48,840 nt of DNA, taken from the NCBI GenBank assembly GCA_018780415.1, contig JADMJQ010000210.1:26575-75414 (forward strand), in the 5' to 3' direction. Positions 41,192 to 48,840 of the stretch are shown piece after piece. Within the stretch, counting starts at the first letter, position 1. Every line of letters starts with the position of its first letter. The stretch comes from Roseateles sp. Lineage in GTDB: Bacteria; Pseudomonadota; Gammaproteobacteria; Burkholderiales; Burkholderiaceae_C. The position numbers were made by a program, and so were the translations under genes. Under the pieces are notes generated by a model. The model worked only from the letters and a program-made list of their open reading frames with translations. It was not told the origin of the DNA and searched no databases.

Positions 41192-42271
41192 CTGCAGCGT
41201 GCGTCCCAGCTCAATCACGGCAAAAGCGTAATAGCTCGACCAGTTGTAGCGCGTCAGCGCATAAAAATTCTCGCTGCCCAGCCAGTAGACCGGCGCGGCC
41301 GCGCCCATCTGCAGCTCCACTACGGCCATAGACCCGGCGTGCTCCAGCGCCGCTTCGGACGGCTGCGCGCCCAGTGCAAGCAACTGCGAGGCGCTGAAGG
41401 TCGGTTTAATGTCCGGCGCCAGCAGCAGCGCGCGCGCCGTCGTCTCGACCGGCAGCGCGACGCTGTAATGGGTGGGAATGCCGCGCTGCCAGCCGAAGTT
41501 GGCCAGGTAATGGGCCACGCTGCCGATCGCGTCGGCCGGGCTTTGCATCAGGTCGACCCGACCGTCGCCGTCAAAGTCGATCGCATGCTTGTTCCAGCTG
41601 CTGGGCATGAACTGCGGCCAGCCCATGGCGCCGGCGAAGGAGCCCTTGACGGCGAGCGGGTCCAGGCCCTCACGCCGGCTGAGCTTGAGGAACTCGGCCA
41701 GCTCGGCGCGGAAGAAGGCGCTGCGGTCGCTGCGCCCGGTGGGGAAGTCAAACGCCAAGGTGCTGAGGGCGTCGATGACGCGAAAGCCGCCGGTGATCTG
41801 GCCGTAAAAGGTCTCCACCCCGATCAGGCCGACGATGATCTCGGCCGGCACGCCGTACAAGCTTTCGGCCCGCGCCAAGGCGGCCGCGTTGTCGTCCCAG
41901 AAGGCCAGCCCGGCCTGCAGGCGGCGCGGCTCGACAAAGCGCGCCCGGTAGGCGCCCCAGTCCTTGGCGCTGCCGGGTGGTCCGGGCATGATCAGTCGCT
42001 GCACGGCCGGCACCGATTTGGCTTGCGCCATTTGGGCTTGCAAGGCCTGGGCATCCCAGCCTTGCTCGGCGCTCAAGTCCGCCGCAAAACGCATCACATC
42101 GGCGCGCTCGCCGAAGGCTTGCGGCGCCGGGTCGACCAGCTTGCTGGTCTTGGTGGCCTTGGTGGTTTTGGTCTTTTTCTTGGGCGCCGATTTGGCGCTC
42201 GCCCCATCGGGGCCGGCCAGCAGCAGGGCGGTGCAGAAAATGAGGAGCGAAGTGAGCTTGAGCATCGGCAT
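41171..42271 (-). CDS. MltB-family lytic murein transglycosylase
   Basis: The 366-residue protein has a signal sequence (LLIFCTALLLAGPDGASA), a Lys/Thr-rich segment (APKKKTKTTKATKTSK) and an SLT_2/MltB domain with catalytic Glu153 in IGVETFYGQITG, plus the FAGAMGWPQFMPSSW motif and FDGDGRVDLMQSPADAIGSVAHYL. It cuts glycan strands of peptidoglycan with 1,6-anhydro formation. No lipobox is visible, unlike classical MltB, so it may be soluble. It is last in the DUF58/transglutaminase operon, beginning 3 bases after that stop, and its 3' end overlaps comEC. Confidence 0.93.
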   Translation of the reverse strand: MPMLKLTSLLIFCTALLLAGPDGASAKSAPKKKTKTTKATKTSKLVDPAPQAFGERADVMRFAADLSAEQGWDAQALQAQMAQAKSVPAVQRLIMPGPPGSAKDWGAYRARFVEPRRLQAGLAFWDDNAAALARAESLYGVPAEIIVGLIGVETFYGQITGGFRVIDALSTLAFDFPTGRSDRSAFFRAELAEFLKLSRREGLDPLAVKGSFAGAMGWPQFMPSSWNKHAIDFDGDGRVDLMQSPADAIGSVAHYLANFGWQRGIPTHYSVALPVETTARALLLAPDIKPTFSASQLLALGAQPSEAALEHAGSMAVVELQMGAAAPVYWLGSENFYALTRYNWSSYYAFAVIELGRTLQSLRQAR

Positions 42272-42274
42272 GAA

Positions 42275-44341
42275 TTAGCGAATCTTGGCGCGCAGCATAC
42301 GGCCTGCGGCGCGGAAGTCGCGCAACCAACGCCAGCGCGCCCATGGGGCGGCCAAATGGGCCAAATGGGCCGAGTGGTTTTTGTCTGCACCGGGCGGCCC
42401 ATAACGGGCCATTTCAAGCGCCAGCAGCAGCTGCGCAGCCGCTTCGGCCGCCGCACCATGCTTGGCGCGCAGCAGCTCGGCCCAGCGGCGCGGCCCTTGG
42501 TGGGCGGCGGCGTCGGCCACACCCCAGCGCCGCAGTTCGCGCAGAATGCGGGCGCGCTGGCGGCTCCAGGGGTCATGCGGGCGGGCGCGCCACTGCGACC
42601 AGGCGCCCGCGGCCAGGGCAACGACGGCGATCAAGGCGGCGCTGACCTGGCCCAGCAGCTCCCAGTCAGGCGCGGCAAAACCGGCGCTCTTGAGCAGATC
42701 GAACTGGCTTTGGCGCGAATAGTTCAACACGCTTTGTTGCCAGCGGTTCTCCAGCGTCTCCCAGCCGCGCCGCAGGTTCAACCACAGATCCGGGTTGATT
42801 TGACTGAAAGCACCGGCCAACACCCCGGGCGGCGGCCGCAGCGCCAGGCCGAGCCGAATGCGATCGGGGGCGACGGCCGCCGTCGGGTCGGCGCGTAGCC
42901 AGCCGCGCCCCTCCACCCAATACTCGGCCCAGGCATGTGCATTGCTATTGCGCACGATCCAGAAGCCGTCCTGCGGCTGTGCGTCCATGCCTTGAAAGCC
43001 GGTGACGACGCGGGCCGGCACCCCCATGGCCCGCATCACCACGACAAAGGCGGCCGAGAAATGCTCGCAAAAGCCCAAGCGCCGGTCGAACCAGAATTCG
43101 TCCACCAGATGCGGCGTGGTCTCGCCGTAGCGGCCCGGCGCCAGCGTGTAGAGGAATTCGGCATTGCCGATATGGCTCAGCACCGCCGCCGCCAGCGCCG
43201 GCGACAAGGCCGCCTGGTCCATGGCCGCGAAGCGCGGCTCGCGTCTCAAATTGGCCGCCCATTGCAGGGTGCGGGGGTTGAAGCCGGCCGGCAAATCCAG
43301 ATAGTTCTGCAGCGCCAAGGTCGCCGTGCGGGGGCCATGGCTGAAGCTGGGGAAGACCTGCGCGTTCAGGCGCAGTCGCTCGGTGATGGGGCGCTGCGCC
43401 AGCCAATGCAGCTCGGGCGCACGCTTCAGCGTCAAACCCTCGATCTGCAGCTCGCTGCCGGCGGCCTCTGCGCTCATCTCCAACATTGGCAGCACGCTGC
43501 TGCGCAAGGGCTCGACCGTCATTTCATAGTCCAGCGGTTGGCCGCTGACCGTCAAGGCATCGGTCTTGCCCGGCCAACTCAGCGCCGACGCGCGCCAAGT
43601 GCGGCCGTCAAACTGCCCCAGCACCGGGCCGCGGAAATAGCGCGCTGCCGGGCCCGGCGGTGGCCCGGCGAAGCGCAGGCGCAGGGCGACACTGTCGTCA
43701 TTGGCGATCTCGGACATGGCGCCAAATTCGAGTCGGTCGGACAGCCCGGTGCGCCCGACCGAGTCGGCCGGCACACCCCACAGCGGGGCGATGCGGGGGA
43801 ACAGCAGGAACAAGAAGATCATCACCGGCAGGCCGTACAAGGTGGTGCGGGCCGCCATGCCGGCGGCCAGGCGCAGGCTGGGTTGGCCCACCGGCATCTG
43901 CGCCAAGACCAGGGCGCTGAGCAAGGCCCAGACGCTCAGCAGCATCCACAGCGCCGTCAACATCGACTGCGAGTAGAGGAAATGCGTCAACACCAGGAAA
44001 AAGCCCAAGAAGAACACCACAAAGGCGTCGCGGCGCGCCCGCAGCTCCAGCGTCTTCAAGGCCATCAGCATCACCAGCATCGTGATGCCGGCCTCGCGCC
44101 CCAATAGCGTGCGGTGGGTCAACCAGGTCATGGCGGCGGCGCCCAGCAAGACGGCCACCAGGACCCAGCGGCCCGGCAGCGGCCGCTCGCCCCAAGCCAG
44201 CCAGGCCCGCCAGCCCAGGATCAGGGCGGTGAGGGCGCTGACCCAGGGCGGCAAATGCCCGCCATGCGGCAGCACAACGGCGGCAATGGTGGCCAGCAGA
44301 AACAAGGTGTCGCGGCTGTCTCGGCTGAGGCGTTGTGTCAT
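42275..44341 (-). CDS. DUF3488/transglutaminase-like membrane protein (TgpA type)
   Basis: The 688-residue protein has about six N-terminal helices (DUF3488, residues 1-180), then a periplasmic transglutaminase domain with Cys425 in FCEHFSAAFVVVMRAMGVPARVV, His and Asp in SNAHAWAEYWVEGRGWLRADPT, one further membrane helix (QVSAALIAVVALAAG) and a cytosolic tail. It corresponds to the TgpA type, essential in Pseudomonas aeruginosa but of undefined substrate. The start overlaps the DUF58 stop as ATGA. With MoxR and DUF58 it forms a widely conserved operon. Confidence 0.92.
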   Translation of the reverse strand: MTQRLSRDSRDTLFLLATIAAVVLPHGGHLPPWVSALTALILGWRAWLAWGERPLPGRWVLVAVLLGAAAMTWLTHRTLLGREAGITMLVMLMALKTLELRARRDAFVVFFLGFFLVLTHFLYSQSMLTALWMLLSVWALLSALVLAQMPVGQPSLRLAAGMAARTTLYGLPVMIFLFLLFPRIAPLWGVPADSVGRTGLSDRLEFGAMSEIANDDSVALRLRFAGPPPGPAARYFRGPVLGQFDGRTWRASALSWPGKTDALTVSGQPLDYEMTVEPLRSSVLPMLEMSAEAAGSELQIEGLTLKRAPELHWLAQRPITERLRLNAQVFPSFSHGPRTATLALQNYLDLPAGFNPRTLQWAANLRREPRFAAMDQAALSPALAAAVLSHIGNAEFLYTLAPGRYGETTPHLVDEFWFDRRLGFCEHFSAAFVVVMRAMGVPARVVTGFQGMDAQPQDGFWIVRNSNAHAWAEYWVEGRGWLRADPTAAVAPDRIRLGLALRPPPGVLAGAFSQINPDLWLNLRRGWETLENRWQQSVLNYSRQSQFDLLKSAGFAAPDWELLGQVSAALIAVVALAAGAWSQWRARPHDPWSRQRARILRELRRWGVADAAAHQGPRRWAELLRAKHGAAAEAAAQLLLALEMARYGPPGADKNHSAHLAHLAAPWARWRWLRDFRAAGRMLRAKIR

Positions 44342-45324
44342 GGCTTGCTGACCTGCAGGGTGAGCTGCTGCAGGCATTCGGTGGCGTGCTCTGGCCCCAG
44401 GTCGGGCGGCCATTCGCCGCTGGGCAGGCGCAGGCCATAGGGTGCTTGCAGTGCCTCAGCCGCCAGCAACCAGGCGCATAGACGCGACGCCCGGGCCGAG
44501 GTCGTCAGACCGGCGGTGTCGCGCCAATCCAGCCACAGCGTCTGCGCCACCGGCGCATGGGTCTCGCGCACCCACAGCTGCGAGCCGCCTATTGCCATGC
44601 TCAGCGCGGCCTTTTTCCACAGCACCTGGCGCATCGAGTCGCCACGCCGGTAGCCCCGCACACCCTCAAAGTCCTGGCCGCGCTGCAGGCTGCTGGCCGT
44701 CGCCTGTTCGGCCTGGGCTTGGTTTGCTTGAGCCGGGAAAGGCGGCGCCGGGGCCTCCGGCTGCGGGTAGACCCAGACCTCGGCGGCCGGGCGCCAGATG
44801 CTCCAGGACCGGAACAGGCCGAGCGGAAAGCGGGTCACGATCTGCAGACTGGGCAGGGCGAGCTTGCCGCAAGGGACCACGCTTGCGCTGGAAAAACGCA
44901 GGTTCAACAAGGCATGGCCCAAGGCCGGCACATCGGTCCAGGCAATCTCCTTGCTGGGGCCGCCTTGCACATGCACGCCAATGCCGAACCGCGCCGCGCC
45001 GCCGTTGTGCAAGCGCAGCTCCAGCTGCACATCGTCGCCGGCAAACACGGCCGACGGCGGCTTCAAATCCAGGCTCAAGCCGCGCAGATTGGCGTCGGTG
45101 GCGTGCATGGACGCCAGGCCGGCGCCGGTCAGCAAAAAGGTCAGCAGATAGCCCAGGCTGAGCTGATCATTGATCGAGGCCAGCAGGAGCAGACCCAAGG
45201 TGGCGCAAAAAGCCAGGCCGGGGCGGCTGGGCAGGATGTAGATATTGCGTCGGCCCATCAGATGGGTGTCGCTGAAGGGATGGCGCGCCGCCCACCAGCG
45301 TTGCCAGGCCTGTTTGAGCTTCAT
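44338..45324 (-). CDS. DUF58-domain protein
   Basis: The 328-residue protein has two membrane helices (PGLAFCATLGLLLLASIND, LSLGYLLTFLLTGAGL) and a C-terminal DUF58 domain with GQDFEGVRGYRRGDSMRQV and LWKKAALSM, the signature RxYxxGDxxRxxxWKxxA. The protein is thought to act with MoxR AAA ATPases. The ATG at 45324 leaves a 16-base gap to the MoxR stop; an upstream ATG at 45363 would overlap that gene. The stop overlaps the transglutaminase start, as expected for the operon. Confidence 0.9.
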   Translation of the reverse strand: MKLKQAWQRWWAARHPFSDTHLMGRRNIYILPSRPGLAFCATLGLLLLASINDQLSLGYLLTFLLTGAGLASMHATDANLRGLSLDLKPPSAVFAGDDVQLELRLHNGGAARFGIGVHVQGGPSKEIAWTDVPALGHALLNLRFSSASVVPCGKLALPSLQIVTRFPLGLFRSWSIWRPAAEVWVYPQPEAPAPPFPAQANQAQAEQATASSLQRGQDFEGVRGYRRGDSMRQVLWKKAALSMAIGGSQLWVRETHAPVAQTLWLDWRDTAGLTTSARASRLCAWLLAAEALQAPYGLRLPSGEWPPDLGPEHATECLQQLTLQVSKP

Positions 45325-45340
45325 CGCGGCTGCGCCCGGC

Positions 45341-46279
45341 TCACGGCAGATTGATCGCTTCAATCATCGCCCGCACCTGCTCGCGCGGGCCGCGGCTGCT
45401 GCCGGCCTTGGGCCGCAGGCGGTGCGCGATGGTCTGCGGCAGGATCATTTGAATGTCCTCGGGCGAGACAAAGTCACGGCCATCGAGCAGGGCGCGGGCG
45501 CGGGCGGCGCGCAACACGCCCAGACCGGCGCGCGGGCTCAGGCCTTCAGCGAACCATTCGCCCGAGCGGGTCGCCGCGATCAAGGCCTGCAAGTAATCCA
45601 GCAGCGCAGCGGAGGCATGGATCTCGCGCACTCGCTCTTGCGCCGCCAGCAGTTCGGCAGCATTCATCACCGGCTGCAAGGCCCGCAGCGCGGCACGGCT
45701 GTCTTGGCCGCTGAGCAATTCACGCTCGGCGGCACGGTCGGGGTAGCCCAGCGAGATGCACATCAAGAAACGGTCCAGCTGCGACTCGGGCAGCGCATAG
45801 GTGCCGAGTTGCTCGCTGGGGTTTTGCGTGGCGATGACGAAGAACGGCTGCGGCAGCGCATGGCTGACGCCGTCGACGCTGACCTGGTTTTCTTCCATCG
45901 CCTCCAGCAAGGCACTTTGCGACTTCGGCCCGGCGCGGTTGATCTCGTCGGCCAGCAGTACCTGGGCGAACACCGGGCCGGGATGAAAAACAAAATCGCC
46001 GCGCTCTTTTTCGTAAATGCTGACGCCCAGCAGGTCGGACGGCATCAGGTCCGAGGTGAACTGCAGGCGCGAGAATTTCAAGCCCATCGAGATCGCCAAG
46101 GCATGCGCCAGGGTGGTCTTGCCGACCCCGGGCAGATCCTCGATCAGCAAATGGCCGCCGGCGATCAGGCAGGCCACGCAGTCGGCAATCTGGGCCCGTT
46201 TGCCCTTGATGATCGTGCTAACCTGCTGCTGTAGAGCCGTCAGTTGTGCCGAGAGATGAGGGGTTGAATATGAGCTCAT
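45341..46279 (-). CDS. MoxR-family AAA+ ATPase
   Basis: The 312-residue ATPase has Walker A in LIEDLPGVGKTTLAHALA, Walker B in VLLADEINRAGPKSQSALLEAMEE, sensor 1 in FVIATQNPSEQLGTYALPE and the lid helices. MoxR proteins are thought to act as chaperones that assemble or activate partner complexes, commonly together with DUF58 proteins. It is the first gene of the leftward operon and diverges from the amidohydrolase gene across 88 bases. Confidence 0.94.
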   Translation of the reverse strand: MSSYSTPHLSAQLTALQQQVSTIIKGKRAQIADCVACLIAGGHLLIEDLPGVGKTTLAHALAISMGLKFSRLQFTSDLMPSDLLGVSIYEKERGDFVFHPGPVFAQVLLADEINRAGPKSQSALLEAMEENQVSVDGVSHALPQPFFVIATQNPSEQLGTYALPESQLDRFLMCISLGYPDRAAERELLSGQDSRAALRALQPVMNAAELLAAQERVREIHASAALLDYLQALIAATRSGEWFAEGLSPRAGLGVLRAARARALLDGRDFVSPEDIQMILPQTIAHRLRPKAGSSRGPREQVRAMIEAINLP

Positions 46280-46367
46280 GACTCATCTTATGGCTTTGAT
46301 CAAGAACATGAGACAAGTAGGTGAAGCCGAGAAACCCCGCAGCTTTGCCTTGTGAAACGATAGAACT

Positions 46368-47303
46368 ATGTCCACTGCTTACTTCAGCCACCCCGACTGC
46401 CGTCGGCACGATATGGGGGCCGGCCACCCCGAATGCCCGCAGCGCCTGACGGCGATTGACGACTGGTTATTGGCCACCGGCATCGAGCAGGCGCTGACCC
46501 AAGTCGAGGCCGGCAAGGTTGATCTTGCCGACGTTGAGCGCGCCCATACCCATGGCTATGTGGCCGAAATTGCCCACCTGCTCAAGGGCTGCGAGAGCAG
46601 CGGCGAGTCACGCGCGGTCGACCCCGACACCGTCGCCTGCCCGCACACCTGGGCGGCGACCCTGCGCGCCGCCGGCGCGGCCGTGCAGGCGACCGAGATG
46701 GTTTTGAACGGCGGCTGCGAGAACGCCTTTTGCGCGGTGCGCCCGCCCGGTCATCACGCCACCCGCGACCAAAGTATGGGCTTTTGCTTCTTCAACAATG
46801 TCGCCGTGGCGGCGCGTTATGCGCTTGATGTGCGCGGGCTGCGGCGGGTTGCCATCGTTGACTTTGATGTCCACCACGGCAACGGCACCGAAGACATCAT
46901 TGCCGGCGATGACCGGGTCTTGATGGTCAGCATTTTTCAGCACCCGCTTTACCCGTACAACGGCGCCGTGCCCAAGGGCGAGAACATGGTCAATGTACCG
47001 GTGCCGGCCTATACCAAGGGGGCGGAAATCCGCGCCATGATCGAGGCCATGTGGATGCCGGCGCTGGAGGCTTTCAAGCCCGAGATGATTTTTATCTCGG
47101 CCGGCTTTGATGCCCACCGCGAGGATGATCTGGGGCAGCTGGGTCTGGTGGAGTCCGACTATGAGTGGATGACGCAGCGCATCAAGGATGTCGCCGCCAA
47201 GCATTCAAAAGGCCGCATCGTTTCCTGCCTGGAGGGGGGCTACAACCTCGACGCGCTGGCCCGCAGCGTGGGCGTGCATCTGCGCGTGCTGGCCGGAATC
47301 TGA
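46368..47303 (+). CDS. Histone deacetylase-family zinc amidohydrolase
   Basis: The 311-residue protein has the arginase/deacetylase fold with HPECPQRLTAI at the start, catalytic His pair in RPPGHHATRDQ, zinc ligands in DFDVHHGNGTED and a further Asp in FISAGFDAHREDD, then GYNLDALA near the C-terminus. Bacterial relatives deacetylate acetylpolyamines or other acetyl-amides (AphA/HdaH group); the substrate is not evident here. It has its own start 88 bases from the MoxR operon, and is followed by the MscS gene after 52 bases. Confidence 0.93.
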   Translation: MSTAYFSHPDCRRHDMGAGHPECPQRLTAIDDWLLATGIEQALTQVEAGKVDLADVERAHTHGYVAEIAHLLKGCESSGESRAVDPDTVACPHTWAATLRAAGAAVQATEMVLNGGCENAFCAVRPPGHHATRDQSMGFCFFNNVAVAARYALDVRGLRRVAIVDFDVHHGNGTEDIIAGDDRVLMVSIFQHPLYPYNGAVPKGENMVNVPVPAYTKGAEIRAMIEAMWMPALEAFKPEMIFISAGFDAHREDDLGQLGLVESDYEWMTQRIKDVAAKHSKGRIVSCLEGGYNLDALARSVGVHLRVLAGI

Positions 47304-47355
47304 ATCCGCTGTGACGGGTCGCTGCCTTGTCGAATCCCCTGGAACCGAATGTTGA

Positions 47356-48645
47356 ATGAGTAATCGAGCGATTGAGTTGGAAGAACTGCGCGAATTGGGC
47401 CTGGCTCTGCTGAGCCCCAATTCCTTGGTCGGACTGGCGTTGTTACTGGCTTGTCTGGGCCTCTCGTGGGTGGTGGTGAGCTTGCTGCAGCGGCGCATTC
47501 ATCACCAACAACAGTCGGTATTTTTTGGCCAGCGCATCGTGGACGGCGTGCTGTTCCCCATCCTCGCCTTGCTGCTGGCCTTGCTGGCCAAGGCGGTGTT
47601 GCCGATGCTGGGTATCTCGCATGCGGTGTTCAAGGTGGCGGTGCCGGTGCTGGTGTCCTTGCTGATCATCCGCCTGACGGTGCAGGTGCTCAGAACGGCG
47701 CTGCCCAAGTCCGCGCTGATCGAGCTGATCGAGCAGACGGTCTCCTGGGCGGCCTGGGTCGGCTCGATTTTGTGGGTGATCGGCGTCTTGCCCTGGCTGC
47801 GCGATGAGTTGAACGACATCACCTTCAAGCTCGGCGCCACCAAGATCTCGGTCACCAATTTGATCGAGGCGTCGATGACGGCCTTGATCGTGATCGTGCT
47901 GGCCTTGTGGCTGGCCTCGGTGATTGAGTCCAGGCTGCTGCGCGGCACCGGGGTCGATCTGTCGCTGCGCAAGATCGCCGCAAACGTGACGCGGGCGGTG
48001 TTGTTGCTGGCGGCGATCTTGTTCTCGCTGTCGGCCGCCGGCATGGATTTGACGGCCCTGGGCGTGATGGGCGGTGCGGTCGGTGTTGGCATTGGCTTGG
48101 GGCTGCAAAAGCTGGCCTCCAACTATGTGTCCGGCTTTGTGATCTTGGCCGAGCGCTCGCTGCGCATCGGCGATATGGTCAAGGTCGACAACTTCGAGGG
48201 CCGCATCACCGACATCAAGACCCGCTTCACGGTGATCCGCGCCTTGAACGGACGCGAGTCCATCGTGCCCAATGAGTTGCTGATGACGCAACGGGTCGAG
48301 AACTCCTCGCTGGCCGACCCCACGGTCTCGATCAGCACCGTGGTGCAGGTGGCCTATGGCACCGACCTGGACACCTTGCTGCCGGTGCTGACCAACGCCG
48401 TGCGCCATATACCGCGGGTGTTGAAGAGCCCCGAGCCCTCGGTGTTGTTGACCCAGTTTGCTGCCGACGGCCTGGAGCTGACGGTCAGCTTCTGGATTGC
48501 CGACCCCGAGAACGGTCAGGCCGGCGTGCGCTCCGAGGTCAATCTCTGCCTGCTGCGCAAGCTCACCGAACTGGGTATCGAGATTCCGTTCCCGCAGCGG
48601 GTTATGCATCATCAGGTGTCGCCAGCGGGCGTGCCTGATGCCTGA
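47356..48645 (+). CDS. MscS-family mechanosensitive channel
   Basis: The 429-residue protein has about five N-terminal membrane helices (near 25, 58, 92, 130 and 180), and the Gly/Ala-rich pore helix VMGGAVGVGIGLGLQKLASNYVSGFVIL, then the cytosolic beta domain (RSLRIGDMVKVDNFEGRITDIKTRFTVIRALNGRESIVPNELL) and the C-terminal alpha/beta domain ending in IPFPQRVMHHQ. It releases osmolytes on membrane tension. The number of helices places it with the larger YbdG/MscM-like members. It may be co-transcribed with the upstream amidohydrolase gene. Confidence 0.93.
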   Translation: MSNRAIELEELRELGLALLSPNSLVGLALLLACLGLSWVVVSLLQRRIHHQQQSVFFGQRIVDGVLFPILALLLALLAKAVLPMLGISHAVFKVAVPVLVSLLIIRLTVQVLRTALPKSALIELIEQTVSWAAWVGSILWVIGVLPWLRDELNDITFKLGATKISVTNLIEASMTALIVIVLALWLASVIESRLLRGTGVDLSLRKIAANVTRAVLLLAAILFSLSAAGMDLTALGVMGGAVGVGIGLGLQKLASNYVSGFVILAERSLRIGDMVKVDNFEGRITDIKTRFTVIRALNGRESIVPNELLMTQRVENSSLADPTVSISTVVQVAYGTDLDTLLPVLTNAVRHIPRVLKSPEPSVLLTQFAADGLELTVSFWIADPENGQAGVRSEVNLCLLRKLTELGIEIPFPQRVMHHQVSPAGVPDA

Positions 48646-48840
48646 AGCTCAGGGCCGGCGGCGGCAAGCAGGCCGGCGCGCTGCGGGACTTGTCGGTGCA
48701 GCTCGAAGCAACTGATCGCGCAGACGCAGGCTAACAGCCCTAGCCTGCAGCAGATCAGCGAGGCTTGCACTTACGAACCGCGTGATGGTAAGCACGAAGC
48801 CGGGAGTTCGGCCCGGCGGCCGACCCACCTCTCTTGCCTC
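48646..48840. other. End of window, no recognisable gene
   Basis: The last 195 bases after the MscS stop lack a convincing frame. In one plus-strand frame short pieces read LRAGGGKQAGALRDLSVQLE (stop in 48733-48735) and LQQISEACTYEPRDG, which have a coding-like character and might be remnants of a decayed small gene or the edge of the next one. No promoter or terminator is evident. Confidence 0.3.

Noticed and set aside
41339-42898. 519-codon plus-strand frame opposite mltB and the transglutaminase gene
   Set aside because: It crosses the boundary of two real minus-strand genes and has shadow composition.
1-48840. tRNA, rRNA, CRISPR array, insertion sequence or prophage genes
   Set aside because: No clover-leaf with the conserved T-loop, no regularly spaced repeats and no transposase or integrase motifs were seen on either strand.

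Overview
The window is about 49 kb of GC-rich, densely packed bacterial chromosome. It has no rRNA, tRNA, phage, transposase or CRISPR genes. The gene families point to a betaproteobacterium of the order Burkholderiales, perhaps near Roseateles, Paucibacter or Rubrivivax. The clues are a one-polypeptide methylmalonyl-CoA mutase operon with meaB and pccAB, a PepSY/DUF3649/DUF3325 iron block, a UbiM-type hydroxylase and a MoxR/DUF58/transglutaminase operon. This placement is inference from gene content.

Layout. 1-944 (minus): a GntR/FCD regulator followed by the start of endonuclease III (nth), cut by the window edge. 1043-9169 (plus): a compact seven-gene propionyl-CoA to succinyl-CoA operon: mutase, GNAT protein, MeaB GTPase, carboxylase beta subunit, a small exported protein, carboxylase alpha (biotin) subunit and a VOC protein that may be the epimerase. 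9245-13943: an iron-uptake locus in which DUF3649, PepSY and DUF3325 membrane proteins diverge from a TonB-dependent receptor across an intergenic region with a Fur-box-like site. 14017-20186: single genes (family-3 solute-binding protein, thioesterase, aldo/keto reductase flanked by two imperfect inverted repeats, patatin, RDD protein), then a MerR regulator with a matching MerR-type promoter in front of a flavodoxin-fold oxidoreductase.

20206-25260 (minus) is the most unusual part. A voltage-gated-like cation channel with a zinc-ribbon tail, a membrane-anchored TAXI-type solute-binding protein, an NMT1/THI5-like periplasmic binding protein and a HAMP-PAS-GGDEF diguanylate cyclase lie in one direction with short gaps and no transporter permease. 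It looks like a sensory operon rather than an uptake system. 26649-29203 (minus) holds a second possible signalling unit: a metallophosphoesterase, a Ser/Thr kinase fused to a universal stress protein domain and a Cys-cluster protein, separated by single bases.

29306-48645 is mostly envelope and housekeeping: a glycine-zipper protein, a KAS III-like enzyme, penicillin-binding protein 1A, gamma-glutamyltransferase, UbiM-like hydroxylase, DsbB, RidA, ComEC, a MltB-type transglycosylase, the MoxR-DUF58-transglutaminase operon, a histone-deacetylase-family amidohydrolase and an MscS channel. Several convergent pairs overlap or abut at their stop codons (31956-31959, 36306/36307, 41171-41191). No gene is recognised in the last 195 bases.
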